Shown here in pieces: positions 40,131 to 47,341 of a stretch of 64,000 nucleotides of DNA. Below the pieces are notes generated by a model. The model had not been told where the DNA came from. It ran no database searches and was given only the letters and a program-made list of their open reading frames with translations. The stretch is taken from assembly GCA_016212855.1 (NCBI GenBank), contig JACRDP010000004.1:49589-113588 (forward strand), written 5' to 3'. The translations under genes were made by a program, and so were the position numbers. Within the stretch, counting starts at the first letter, position 1. Every line of letters starts with the position of its first letter. This DNA comes from Elusimicrobiota bacterium (lineage in GTDB: Bacteria; Elusimicrobiota; Elusimicrobia; UBA1565; UBA9628).

Positions 40131-41314
40131 ACGAGCGCCGGCAGGACCAACGTAAACCGCGCGCCGCGCCCGTAGCCCGCGCTGTCGGCTTCCACGGTGC
40201 CGCCGTGCTTCTGCGCGATGCGCAGAGCGGCCGAGAGGCCGAGGCCGGAGCCGTCCTTCTTCGTCGTGAAGAACGGCGCGAAGATGCGCTCCAAATCCTC
40301 CGGGGCCACGCCCGCGCCGTCGTCGATCACGCCCAGATAGTGGCGGCCGCCGTACGTCGCCGCCTCGAACCGGATGTGTCCTCCGCGGCGCGCCGCCTCG
40401 ACGGCGTTCTGGAGCAAGGCGAACAGCGCCTCCTGAATCAGCGACTCGTCGCCCGTGGTCTTCATGGCCGCCTCGAGCCCCTTCGACGTCAGACGCAGCT
40501 TGCGGTCGGCCGCCTGCGTTTCGATGAGCTTGAGCGCGCGCTCGATCGGAACGCGCAGGTCGAGCGGCTCCGTGTCCATTTCCTCGATGCGGCCGAGGTC
40601 CAGAAGATTTTTGAGGATTTCCTTGCAGCGCTGAACCTCTTCGCTGATCTGGGTCAGCTCCTTGAGCGTTTCCTTGTCCCGAGGATGCCGGTGCGCGGCG
40701 ACCTCGGCGTTGACGGCGATCGTGGTCAGCGGGCCCTTGATGCGGTGAGCCACCTCGGCGGCCAGGCGCCCGAGCGCGGCCAGCCGCTCGACCTGGATCA
40801 GGCGCTCGTCGAAGCGGCGCTTGTCCTCGTCCTGCGCGTCCTGGTTGTCGTGCGAGAGGATGGCGAGCAAGGCCGCGGAGACGATCAGGAACATCAGCTT
40901 CAGCCAGAACTGCGGGTTCCGCGGAAACCAGGCGTCCGGCTTCCACCACGAGATGAAGTACAGAACGATGCTGACCCCGGCCACGATCAGGCTTTGCCTC
41001 CGGTTCCGGGTCAGCGCCGAGCCGAAGACGATCAAGGTGTAGATCAGGAACAGCTCGTTGCGCGGCTGGATCCAGGACAGGATCACGGTGGCGAGCAAAG
41101 CGTCGCCGAGAAAAAGCCCGGCCTGGAACCAGCTGCGGCCGAGCATCTCGTCCGGGACGACGCGCAGCAAGGCCATCGAGCCGACGACGAAGAAAATCAA
41201 GGTGGTCAGGCGCCAGCCGTTGTCCGCGGGCCCATGATAGAGGAACAGCAGCAGGATCACGGCCATCAACAGGCCTTGGTAGGCGAAGTAGACGGCCCGG
41301 CGTTTAGGCGGCAA
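40127..41314 (-). CDS. Membrane sensor histidine kinase
   Basis: 395 residues from a TTG at 41314, inside the end of the response-regulator gene (11-base overlap); a longer in-frame extension would be an Arg-rich shadow of that gene. About six membrane helices (10-165) are followed by a HisKA domain with the phospho-His in RLAAEVAHRIKGPLTTIAVN and a HATPase domain with N box LLQNAVEAARRG, G1 VIDDGAGV and G2 GSGLGLSAALRI. The membrane part is a 5-6TM type sensor without a large periplasmic loop, so it may sense a membrane or lipid-borne signal. Confidence 0.9.
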   Translation of the reverse strand: MPPKRRAVYFAYQGLLMAVILLLFLYHGPADNGWRLTTLIFFVVGSMALLRVVPDEMLGRSWFQAGLFLGDALLATVILSWIQPRNELFLIYTLIVFGSALTRNRRQSLIVAGVSIVLYFISWWKPDAWFPRNPQFWLKLMFLIVSAALLAILSHDNQDAQDEDKRRFDERLIQVERLAALGRLAAEVAHRIKGPLTTIAVNAEVAAHRHPRDKETLKELTQISEEVQRCKEILKNLLDLGRIEEMDTEPLDLRVPIERALKLIETQAADRKLRLTSKGLEAAMKTTGDESLIQEALFALLQNAVEAARRGGHIRFEAATYGGRHYLGVIDDGAGVAPEDLERIFAPFFTTKKDGSGLGLSAALRIAQKHGGTVEADSAGYGRGARFTLVLPALV

Positions 41315-41984
41315 GGCGGTAGCCGACCTTGGGCACGGTCTGCAGCAGTCCGGCGCGCTTGCCGAGCTTCTTGCGCAGGTTCTTGATGTGCGTGTCCAGG
41401 CTGCGGGTCTCCACGGCCCCTCCGTACGAGGAGGTGTTCTCGATAAGAAACTGGCGGGACAGCGCCTTGCCGGCATGGCTCAAGAGAAGGAAGAGAACCT
41501 CGAACTCACGAGCCTGCAGCTTTAAAGGCTTGCCGTCGAGCTCCGCGACGCGGGTCTCGGTGTCCATCTTCAGCCCGCCGACGGCCGCCGAGCGCCCGGA
41601 CGACGGGCCCGGCCCGGCCCGGCGTAGAACCGCCTGGACGCGCGCCATGAGCTCCATCGCGCCGAAAGGCTTGACCACGTAGTCGTCGGCGCCGAGGTTG
41701 AGGGCGAGCACCTTGTCGCCCTCGCTCGACATCCCGGTCAGCATGATGACGGGAATGGCGCTCGTCGCGGCGTTGGTCTTCAGGGACTTGAGCACCACCC
41801 GGCCGTCGCCGCCGGGCAGGCGCACGTCGAGGAGGATGAGGTCTGGCTTGGAATCGACGGCCTCGCCGAGCGCCTTGGCGGGAGCGGAAATCCAGCGCGA
41901 CGTGAACCCGGTCCCCAGAGACAAAGTCTTGGCGATCGCCTCGGCGATCTTGGGATCGTCCTCGATTATCAGCACGCGCGGCAC
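41304..41984 (-). CDS. OmpR-family response regulator
   Basis: 226 residues from a GTG (TATGAT six bases upstream, TTGTGG 17 bases before that). Receiver domain: LIIEDDPK, phospho-Asp in LILLDVRLPGGDG, VIMLTGMSSEG, VVKPFGAME. Winged-helix DNA-binding domain from about 130: LDGKPLKLQAREFEVLFLLLSHAGKALSRQFLIENTS, LDTHIKNLRKKLG and VPKVGYRLAA. It is the first gene of a two-gene unit with the histidine kinase that overlaps it. Targets are unknown; the adjacent divergent pilin genes are one possibility. Confidence 0.93.
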   Translation of the reverse strand: MPRVLIIEDDPKIAEAIAKTLSLGTGFTSRWISAPAKALGEAVDSKPDLILLDVRLPGGDGRVVLKSLKTNAATSAIPVIMLTGMSSEGDKVLALNLGADDYVVKPFGAMELMARVQAVLRRAGPGPSSGRSAAVGGLKMDTETRVAELDGKPLKLQAREFEVLFLLLSHAGKALSRQFLIENTSSYGGAVETRSLDTHIKNLRKKLGKRAGLLQTVPKVGYRLAA

Positions 41985-42090
41985 CCCGGGATCATAGCTA
42001 ATTCACATTTTGACCACAATTTATACAAGCGCGGTCCTGGGGCAAGTGCTACACTCCCAATAAGGTTCGGAACGATTTCGGAGGAGACAA

Positions 42091-42525
42091 ATGAAACTCA
42101 AAACGTGGCGCGCGGTGAGACGGCCGATGGCCGGCTTCACACTTATCGAGCTGCTGGTCGTCGTGCTCATCATCGGTATCTTGGCCGCGATCGCGGTGCC
42201 CCAGTACTTCAAGGTCGTCGAGAAGGGCCGCTTCGCCGAAGCCACGGCCTGCTTCTCCACGGTCAAGGGCGCCCAGGAACGCTACCTCCTGAAGAACAAC
42301 ACCTACACCGCCGCCAACGGCGACCTGGACGTGCAGTGCGCGGCCGGGAAGGCCTTCACGGTGGCCGGCCCGTCGTGGACCGCGGCGTCGAACTCCTACA
42401 CCGCGACCCTGACCCGCATCGCCCCGCTGCCGACGACCTACGGCGCCTACGTCGTGACCTACGTCGGTCCCGCCGGCACGCTGACCTGCAGCCAGACGAA
42501 CTGCACGTCGGACCTGCTGCCTTAA
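42091..42525 (+). CDS. Type IV pilin-like major subunit, copy 1
   Basis: 144 residues. The prepilin leader MKLKTWRAVRRPMAG is cut before F in GFTLIELLVVVLIIGILAAI, with Glu5 of the mature protein present. The mature domain is short, with ERYLLKNNTYTA, two GPSWTAASNSYTATLTR strands and a Cys pair near the end (LTCSQTNCTSD) that probably closes a D-loop, plus a single Cys earlier. TGCTACACT (extended -10) at 42048-42055 and GGAGGAGA before the ATG give it both a promoter and a good Shine-Dalgarno, unlike most neighbours, which suggests high expression. Confidence 0.93.
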   Translation: MKLKTWRAVRRPMAGFTLIELLVVVLIIGILAAIAVPQYFKVVEKGRFAEATACFSTVKGAQERYLLKNNTYTAANGDLDVQCAAGKAFTVAGPSWTAASNSYTATLTRIAPLPTTYGAYVVTYVGPAGTLTCSQTNCTSDLLP

Positions 42526-42545
42526 TTGGCGCTGGCGCCTGACTT

Positions 42546-42571
42546 CCCGGAGCGGCGAAAGCCGCTCCGGG
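42546..42571 (+). terminator. GAAA-tetraloop hairpin between the pilin genes
   Basis: CCCGGAGCGGC (42546-42556), loop GAAA, GCCGCTCCGGG (42561-42571): an 11-bp perfect stem with a GNRA loop. No T-tract follows, so it may be an mRNA-stabilising or attenuating hairpin rather than a full terminator. Confidence 0.6.
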
Positions 42572-42588
42572 GAGCGCGTCCGAGGATT

Positions 42589-43005
42589 ATGGAACATCGA
42601 TTCAGCCGCAAAGGCTTCACCTTGATCGAGCTGCTGGTCGTCGTTTTGATCATCGGCATACTGGCCGCGATCGCCGTGCCCCAGTACTTCAAGGTCGTCG
42701 AAAAGGGCCGCTTCGCCGAGGCCACCAGCTGCTTCACCACGATCAAGAGCTCGCAAGAGCGCTACCGGATGAAGAACAACACCTACGCCGCGGTCAACGC
42801 CGACATGGACGTGCTTTGCCCGACGGGCAAGTACTTCACCGCGGCCGGCCCCTCGTGGACCGCGGCCTCGAATTCCTACACCGGAACCTTGACCCGCATC
42901 GCCCCCCTTCCGTCCGTGTACGGCGCGTACGTGGTGACCTTCGTCGGCCCCGCGGGCACCGTGAGCTGCAGCCAGGCCAACTGCACCACCGATCTCATTC
43001 CGTGA
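42589..43005 (+). CDS. Type IV pilin-like subunit, copy 2
   Basis: 138 residues from the ATG at 42589. Leader MEHRFSRKG, then FTLIELLVVVLIIGILAAIA. The body is about three-quarters identical to copy 1 over its whole length (SSQERYRMKNNTYAAVNADM, GPSWTAASNSYTGTLTRIAP, VSCSQANCTTD), including the C-terminal Cys pair, so the two arose by tandem duplication. It lies 63 bases downstream in the same direction, with a tetraloop hairpin between, so the two may be made in unequal amounts. Confidence 0.92.
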   Translation: MEHRFSRKGFTLIELLVVVLIIGILAAIAVPQYFKVVEKGRFAEATSCFTTIKSSQERYRMKNNTYAAVNADMDVLCPTGKYFTAAGPSWTAASNSYTGTLTRIAPLPSVYGAYVVTFVGPAGTVSCSQANCTTDLIP

Positions 43006-43065
43006 TTAAGCGGCGCGGGGGGCTTCACGCTCATCGAGCTCCTGGTCGTCGTGCTGCTCCCTTAG
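43006..43065 (+). pseudogene. Remnant of a third pilin gene (leader only)
   Basis: Directly after the stop of pilin copy 2, in one frame and without a start codon, the DNA encodes LSGAGGFTLIELLVVVLLP then a stop. This is the prepilin cleavage site and the first half of the N-terminal helix of a third pilin, broken after VVVLL, exactly where the convergent TMTC-like gene ends. It looks like the scar of a deletion or recombination among pilin copies. Confidence 0.75.
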
Positions 43066-44453
43066 CGCTTACGCGCTCTGAGTAAAGCCGCGCGGGCCGC
43101 ATACCGCGCGGCTTCTTCTTTGAACTCGGGCGCGGCGCGTCCCAACGCCTCCATATTCGCCGACGCGGCCTCGTCGTCGGGGGCGTCGGCGAGGCGCGCC
43201 GCGAGTTGAGGGAAAGCCTCGGCGTAGCGGCCGGCTTCGAGCAGGACGCGGCCCAGCTCGGCCGAAGCCGGGCTGAACGACGGATCCACGGCGACCGCGC
43301 GTGACCAGAACGCGATGGGCTCGCTCCAATGACGGGCTTCGCGGCGCGAGGCGGCGATCAGCACGAGGCAAGCGGCGCAGACCGCGGCCAGCCCCCGGCG
43401 GTCGCGCACCCAGGAGCCGGCGAGGATGAACAGCGGAAGTCCGGCGAGATAGCCGTGCACGAGATACACGAACACCCGCCCGTTCTGCGCGGACAGCGCC
43501 GGGGGCAGAACCGCGGCGGCGTAGCTCGCCGCGGCGAGCAGCAAAGCCGGCCGGGAGCGCCGTGAGCGCCAAAGCCCGAATCCGGCCAGCGCGGTCATCA
43601 GGAAAACCGCCGGGCCGGGGAGGCCGTCGTGCAGGCCGTAGGCGACGCGATAGTCCCACGGCTTCAATAGGGTCCAGGGATACAGCCACAGCGCCCGCGC
43701 CGCGGCGGCGGGCACGAAGGACGGCGTGTACGTCTCATGGCTCTTGGCCAGCATGATCATGGACGCCGCGAGAACTCCCAGGATCACGAACGGCGCTTTC
43801 TCCGCCCACACCCGAACCTTCTTCCGGTCGAGGGGATCGCCCGGGCGCGCGTGCAGGCGGCCGAGCGGCCAATAGTCGAGACCGACGAGCACGACGGGAA
43901 GACAGAAGCTCTGCCAGCGCAGCAGCACGGAGGCGAGGAACAGCGTGAACGTCAGCGCGACCCGGCCCCCGAGATAGCTGTAAACGGCGAGCAGGAAGGT
44001 CAGCGCCGCCAGCTCGGCCGGCAAAGCGGTCGCGAACGCGACCGTGTTGGTCTGAAGCGGGTGGACGCAGAAAAGCAGGGCGGCGGCGAAGGCCGGCGCG
44101 CCGGGCTTCGCGACCCCGGCCGAGAGAAATAATCGCCGCGAAGCGGCATACAGCGCGACCGCGGTAAGCCAGTGAACGGCGAGGCTCGCCGCGTGGAAGC
44201 CGGACGGAGCCAGCCCGCCGAACGCGTGGACGAGCGCGAAGGACAGCCAGCCCAGCGGCATGAAGGCGGTCATATAGGTCGTGGTGAGCATCCAGCGCAG
44301 GCGCGCCGCGTCCAGGCCCCGGATGCCGGGATTGTCGACGATCACGACGAAGTCGTCGAAGACGAAGCCGTGTCCGAGGACCGGCCCGAACGCCGCCAGG
44401 GCCGCCAGGAGGAGAAGGGCAGCGGCCGCGGCGTCGCGCCGGGTGAACTTCAC
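43062..44453 (-). CDS. TMTC-like membrane-TPR protein, paralogue 4 (divergent)
   Basis: 463 residues, GTG start in a GTGA overlap with the upstream gene. The first outer loop has F32-D33-D34 in place of WDD, followed by TAFMPLGWLSFALVHAFGG and HPLQTNTVAFATALPAELAA where the others have HPLRVESVVW. The A(D/E)RYxY motif is replaced by VFVYLVHGYLAG. One or two TPRs end the protein (ASAELGRVLLEAGRYAEAFPQLA). The acidic pair is kept but the other motifs have drifted, so acceptor or donor may differ from paralogues 1-3. Confidence 0.8.
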   Translation of the reverse strand: MKFTRRDAAAAALLLLAALAAFGPVLGHGFVFDDFVVIVDNPGIRGLDAARLRWMLTTTYMTAFMPLGWLSFALVHAFGGLAPSGFHAASLAVHWLTAVALYAASRRLFLSAGVAKPGAPAFAAALLFCVHPLQTNTVAFATALPAELAALTFLLAVYSYLGGRVALTFTLFLASVLLRWQSFCLPVVLVGLDYWPLGRLHARPGDPLDRKKVRVWAEKAPFVILGVLAASMIMLAKSHETYTPSFVPAAAARALWLYPWTLLKPWDYRVAYGLHDGLPGPAVFLMTALAGFGLWRSRRSRPALLLAAASYAAAVLPPALSAQNGRVFVYLVHGYLAGLPLFILAGSWVRDRRGLAAVCAACLVLIAASRREARHWSEPIAFWSRAVAVDPSFSPASAELGRVLLEAGRYAEAFPQLAARLADAPDDEAASANMEALGRAAPEFKEEAARYAARAALLRARKR

Positions 44454-45928
44454 GGCGCGCTGCGCCGGGCGGCGTCGAGCTGCGCCTTGTAGACGCGCGA
44501 CTTCGGCTCATACTGGACCGCCTTTCCGAAATGCCAGGCGGCCTTGACGTATTCGTCGCGCCCCATGAACTCGCGGGCGAGCTCGGCATGCAGGCGGGCG
44601 CGATCGGACGCCGTCAGCTTCAGCTGCGCGCTCATCTCCGCGACGCGCTTTTGGCTGACCGCGTCGGCGGGATAAAGCCGCACCTGCTCCTCGAGGTACA
44701 GGAAAGCCTCGCCGTAGCGCCCCTCCTCGGACAGAGCGCCGGCCAGATTCGGCCGCGTGTGCGCGGAAATCGGGTCGACCTTCAACGTGTAGCGCCACAA
44801 CGTCGACGAATCCTTCCAGACGGCGCAGTACGCCCGCGTCAGCCCCGCGTACGAGGCGAGGACCAGCGCCGCCGCCGCGACCGCGACGCGCGGACGGACG
44901 CGCGCCAAGGCGCGGAAGCCCGCGCCGGCGAGCAAAGCCCACGAGACTCCGGGGAGATAGAAGTAGCGGTCGGCGGCGACCTCGTGACCGAGCAGGAGGA
45001 GGCCGGAGACCGGACCGAGCACCAGGATTTGCCACGCGAAAGCCGCGGCCAGCGGAACGCGCAGCGGCCGCCAGCGATAAGCGATCGCCGCGAAGACCGC
45101 CGCCGCGGCCACGCCGATGAGGATCTGGGGCCCGACGATGTCCCAGCCGCGCTCGTAAAAGCTCAGGCGCACCGGCCACAGAAGCTTCGAAAAGTAGAAG
45201 AACGGAGTCGAGCACAGCTGCTGAAGCCTGAATGAGCCTGTCGGGCCGTCGCCCGGGATCGCGTGGCAGTCCTGCTGCGCGTAGAACGCCGAAACGAGGA
45301 AGATCGCGGACGCGGCGAAGAACGGAATCTTCTCCTTCCAATGACGCCGGGGGTCCCGCCGCAGCGGCCAGACGTCGAGCCCGACGAGCACGAACGGAAA
45401 CGGCACGACCGTGCTCTTGCACAGCAGGGCTCCGACGAAGGACGCCCACGAGGCCGCCTTGCGCCCGCGCAGCCACAGCAGCAAGGCCCCGAGAAAGAAC
45501 GTCCCGGACAGCACGCCGTCCAGGTCGGACATCCAGGCGACGGACTGCACCCGCAGGGGATGCAGGGCGAAGCACAGCGCGGCGACGAGCGCGGCGGCCT
45601 CGTCGTCCTTCGACGGCGTCTTCGCCAGCAGTTCCCGCGCGACGGCGAAGACCAAGGCCGCGTTCGCGGCATGGGCGATGACGCTGGCGAGATGGAAGAC
45701 GAAGGGCTCGGCGCCGCGCAGCTTATAGAGGAGAGCCATCACGGCCGAGAACAGCGGGGCGTAGTTGCAGACCTGCGATTTCGTCAACAGATCGGACGTC
45801 AGGCCTCGCGCGGCCACGGCGAGGAACAGCGGGTCGTCGTAGTTGAGAAACGCGTTTGCGAGGAGCGGAAAGAAGACGGCGGCGGTGATCGCCGCGGCGA
45901 CGAACGCCGCTCGGCTGGAGGTCTTCAC
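44450..45928 (-). CDS. TMTC-like membrane-TPR protein, paralogue 5
   Basis: 492 residues from a GTG (TAAATT seven bases upstream). Y30-D31-D32 is in the first outer loop; HPLRVQSVAWMSDLDGVLSG and ADRYFYLPG follow. The C-terminal tail (GALSEEGRYGEAFLYLEEQVRLYPADAVSQKR, KAAWHFGKAVQYEPKS) is closely related to that of paralogue 3. A loop with two Cys (QQDCHAIPGDG, QQLCSTPFF) lies between membrane segments and may form a disulfide outside. It is the first gene of a two-gene unit and is divergent from paralogue 6 with only 26 bases between start codons. Confidence 0.85.
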   Translation of the reverse strand: MKTSSRAAFVAAAITAAVFFPLLANAFLNYDDPLFLAVAARGLTSDLLTKSQVCNYAPLFSAVMALLYKLRGAEPFVFHLASVIAHAANAALVFAVARELLAKTPSKDDEAAALVAALCFALHPLRVQSVAWMSDLDGVLSGTFFLGALLLWLRGRKAASWASFVGALLCKSTVVPFPFVLVGLDVWPLRRDPRRHWKEKIPFFAASAIFLVSAFYAQQDCHAIPGDGPTGSFRLQQLCSTPFFYFSKLLWPVRLSFYERGWDIVGPQILIGVAAAAVFAAIAYRWRPLRVPLAAAFAWQILVLGPVSGLLLLGHEVAADRYFYLPGVSWALLAGAGFRALARVRPRVAVAAAALVLASYAGLTRAYCAVWKDSSTLWRYTLKVDPISAHTRPNLAGALSEEGRYGEAFLYLEEQVRLYPADAVSQKRVAEMSAQLKLTASDRARLHAELAREFMGRDEYVKAAWHFGKAVQYEPKSRVYKAQLDAARRSAP

Positions 45929-45954
45929 GGCCGTGAATTTACCATAATACCCCG
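45929..45954. promoter_or_regulatory. 26-base divergent promoter between two TMTC-like genes
   Basis: The two -10 elements lie within 13 bases: minus-strand TAAATT at 45936-45941 and plus-strand CATAAT at 45943-45948, each 6-7 bases from its own start codon. The -35 regions of each promoter therefore lie inside the opposite coding sequence, and simultaneous use would be sterically excluded. Confidence 0.6.
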
Positions 45955-47271
45955 ATGCCTCGTCCGCGGCGCGACGCGTTTCTCCCTCTCCTGCTCGCCG
46001 GGGCCTTCGTGTTCTCCGTCTGGTCGCCTTCGCTGACGGGCGCGTTGCTCAAGGACGACGAGAGCAACTTCGCCGCCAACCCCGCCGTCGCCGAGCCGTC
46101 ACGCTGGCCCACGATCTTCTACCTCAAAAGCGCCGCCAGCCGCGACCCGGAGCTGAGAGCCGCCTACCGGCCGCTGGCGACCTTGTCATACGCCCTGAAC
46201 GCGCGCCTGACCGGCCTCAACGTCTTCTTCTTCCACCTCGCCGACGTCGCCGGTCACGCGGCGAACGCGGTTCTCGTCCTACTCATCGGCTGGGAGCTGT
46301 GCGGCAGCCTTCCCGCGGCCGCGGCGGGCGCGCTGCTCTTCGCTTTGCACCCCGCGCAGGCGGAAAGCGTCTCCTACATCAGCGGCGCCCGCCCGTCGGT
46401 GTTCTCCCTGTTGTTTTGTCTATTGTCTTTTCGGGCTCACCGGAGCGGACGCCGCGGCGCAAGCCTCGCCTTCTTTGCCGTTGCGGCCTTATTCAAAGAG
46501 AGCGCCCTCGCATTGCCGCTCGCGATGGCCGTCTGGGACCGCGCCTCCGCGCGCAAGCTGGCGCCGCACTTCGCCTTCGCCGTCGCGTTCACGCTCGCGC
46601 GCGCTCTCATCCTCGGCCGCACGACGGACAGCGGCCTGTACGGCGGCGCGCTGACCTCCCATCTCGTCTTCGCTTTCTCCGGGCTCGCCGCGCTCGCGCG
46701 CTCGGTCCTGTGGCCGTACGGGCAAAGCGTGTGCTACACGCTTCCCGCGCCGCCGCCGGCGGCGCCGGCCGTCCTGGGAGCGTTGTTGCTCGGCGGAACC
46801 GCCGTATCGTTGATCCATGGTTTCCGTTTCCGTCGTGCTTGGCTCGGCCCTCTGGCTTTAGCCGTTGCATTTATCCTCCCCGTCTCCAATCTCGTCATTC
46901 CCGTTTCCACGTTGGCGGCGGACCGCTATCTCTACGCGTCGTTCGCCGGCTTGGCCTGGCTGCTGGCCCTCGCGCTCGCGCGCATTCCCAAACGTTGGGC
47001 CGCCGCGCCCGCCCTCGCTCTCGCGCTGTGGCTTCTTCCCCTGTGCCTCGAGCGCCAATGGGACTGGCAAAGCGCGTTCACCATCGACGCGGCGGCCCAC
47101 GCCGCGAGCGACGACGCCTGTGCCAGCACCTTGCTCCTGGTGGACTATTTCAACTGGGGCATGAAGCCGCGCGCGCGCGAACTCCTCAACGAAAGCCTTT
47201 CCCGCCGTCCCTCGCCCGCCCTTCGCTCCTACCTCGGAGCGGTGAAAGGCCTTTTGGAACGCAAAAAATAG
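45955..47271 (+). CDS. TMTC-like membrane-TPR protein, paralogue 6 (divergent)
   Basis: 438 residues. K33-D34-D35 replaces WDD, with RPLATLSYALNARLTG, HPAQAESVSYISGARPSVFS and ADRYLYASFAG in the positions of the family motifs. The C-terminal tail is short, with a single possible TPR (ACASTLLLVDYFNWGMKPRARELLNESLSR). The start is set by CATAAT six bases upstream. The TAG stop is embedded in the conserved ATAGG dyad element that controls the next gene, as is also seen at 1185. Confidence 0.82.
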   Translation: MPRPRRDAFLPLLLAGAFVFSVWSPSLTGALLKDDESNFAANPAVAEPSRWPTIFYLKSAASRDPELRAAYRPLATLSYALNARLTGLNVFFFHLADVAGHAANAVLVLLIGWELCGSLPAAAAGALLFALHPAQAESVSYISGARPSVFSLLFCLLSFRAHRSGRRGASLAFFAVAALFKESALALPLAMAVWDRASARKLAPHFAFAVAFTLARALILGRTTDSGLYGGALTSHLVFAFSGLAALARSVLWPYGQSVCYTLPAPPPAAPAVLGALLLGGTAVSLIHGFRFRRAWLGPLALAVAFILPVSNLVIPVSTLAADRYLYASFAGLAWLLALALARIPKRWAAAPALALALWLLPLCLERQWDWQSAFTIDAAAHAASDDACASTLLLVDYFNWGMKPRARELLNESLSRRPSPALRSYLGAVKGLLERKK

Positions 47272-47335
47272 GCCCATTGCCCTAAAATTTAGGGACCCTC
47301 GGCCCTATAGGGACACACAGGAGCTTTCGTAAGAT
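47268..47335 (+). promoter_or_regulatory. Promoter with conserved dyad element, copy 2
   Basis: ATAGG-N-CCATTGCCCT, then a perfect dyad CCCTAAA (47280-47286), A, TTTAGGG (47288-47294), then ACCCTCGGCCCTATAGG to 47311. TAAGAT at 47330-47335 is 18 bases after TATAGG and 6 bases before the ATG at 47342. Compared with copy 1 the dyad arms differ at several positions yet stay complementary. Confidence 0.6.
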
Positions 47336-47341
47336 CGGGAC

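Noticed and set aside
40127..41476. Longer 449-residue version of the histidine kinase
   Set aside because: The extra N-terminal residues are an Arg/Ser/Pro-rich shadow of the response-regulator gene that precedes it.
42033..42055. Sigma-54 promoter for the first pilin gene
   Set aside because: GG and GC dinucleotides near the start do not have the required 10-base spacing; the extended -10 TGCTACACT is the better candidate.
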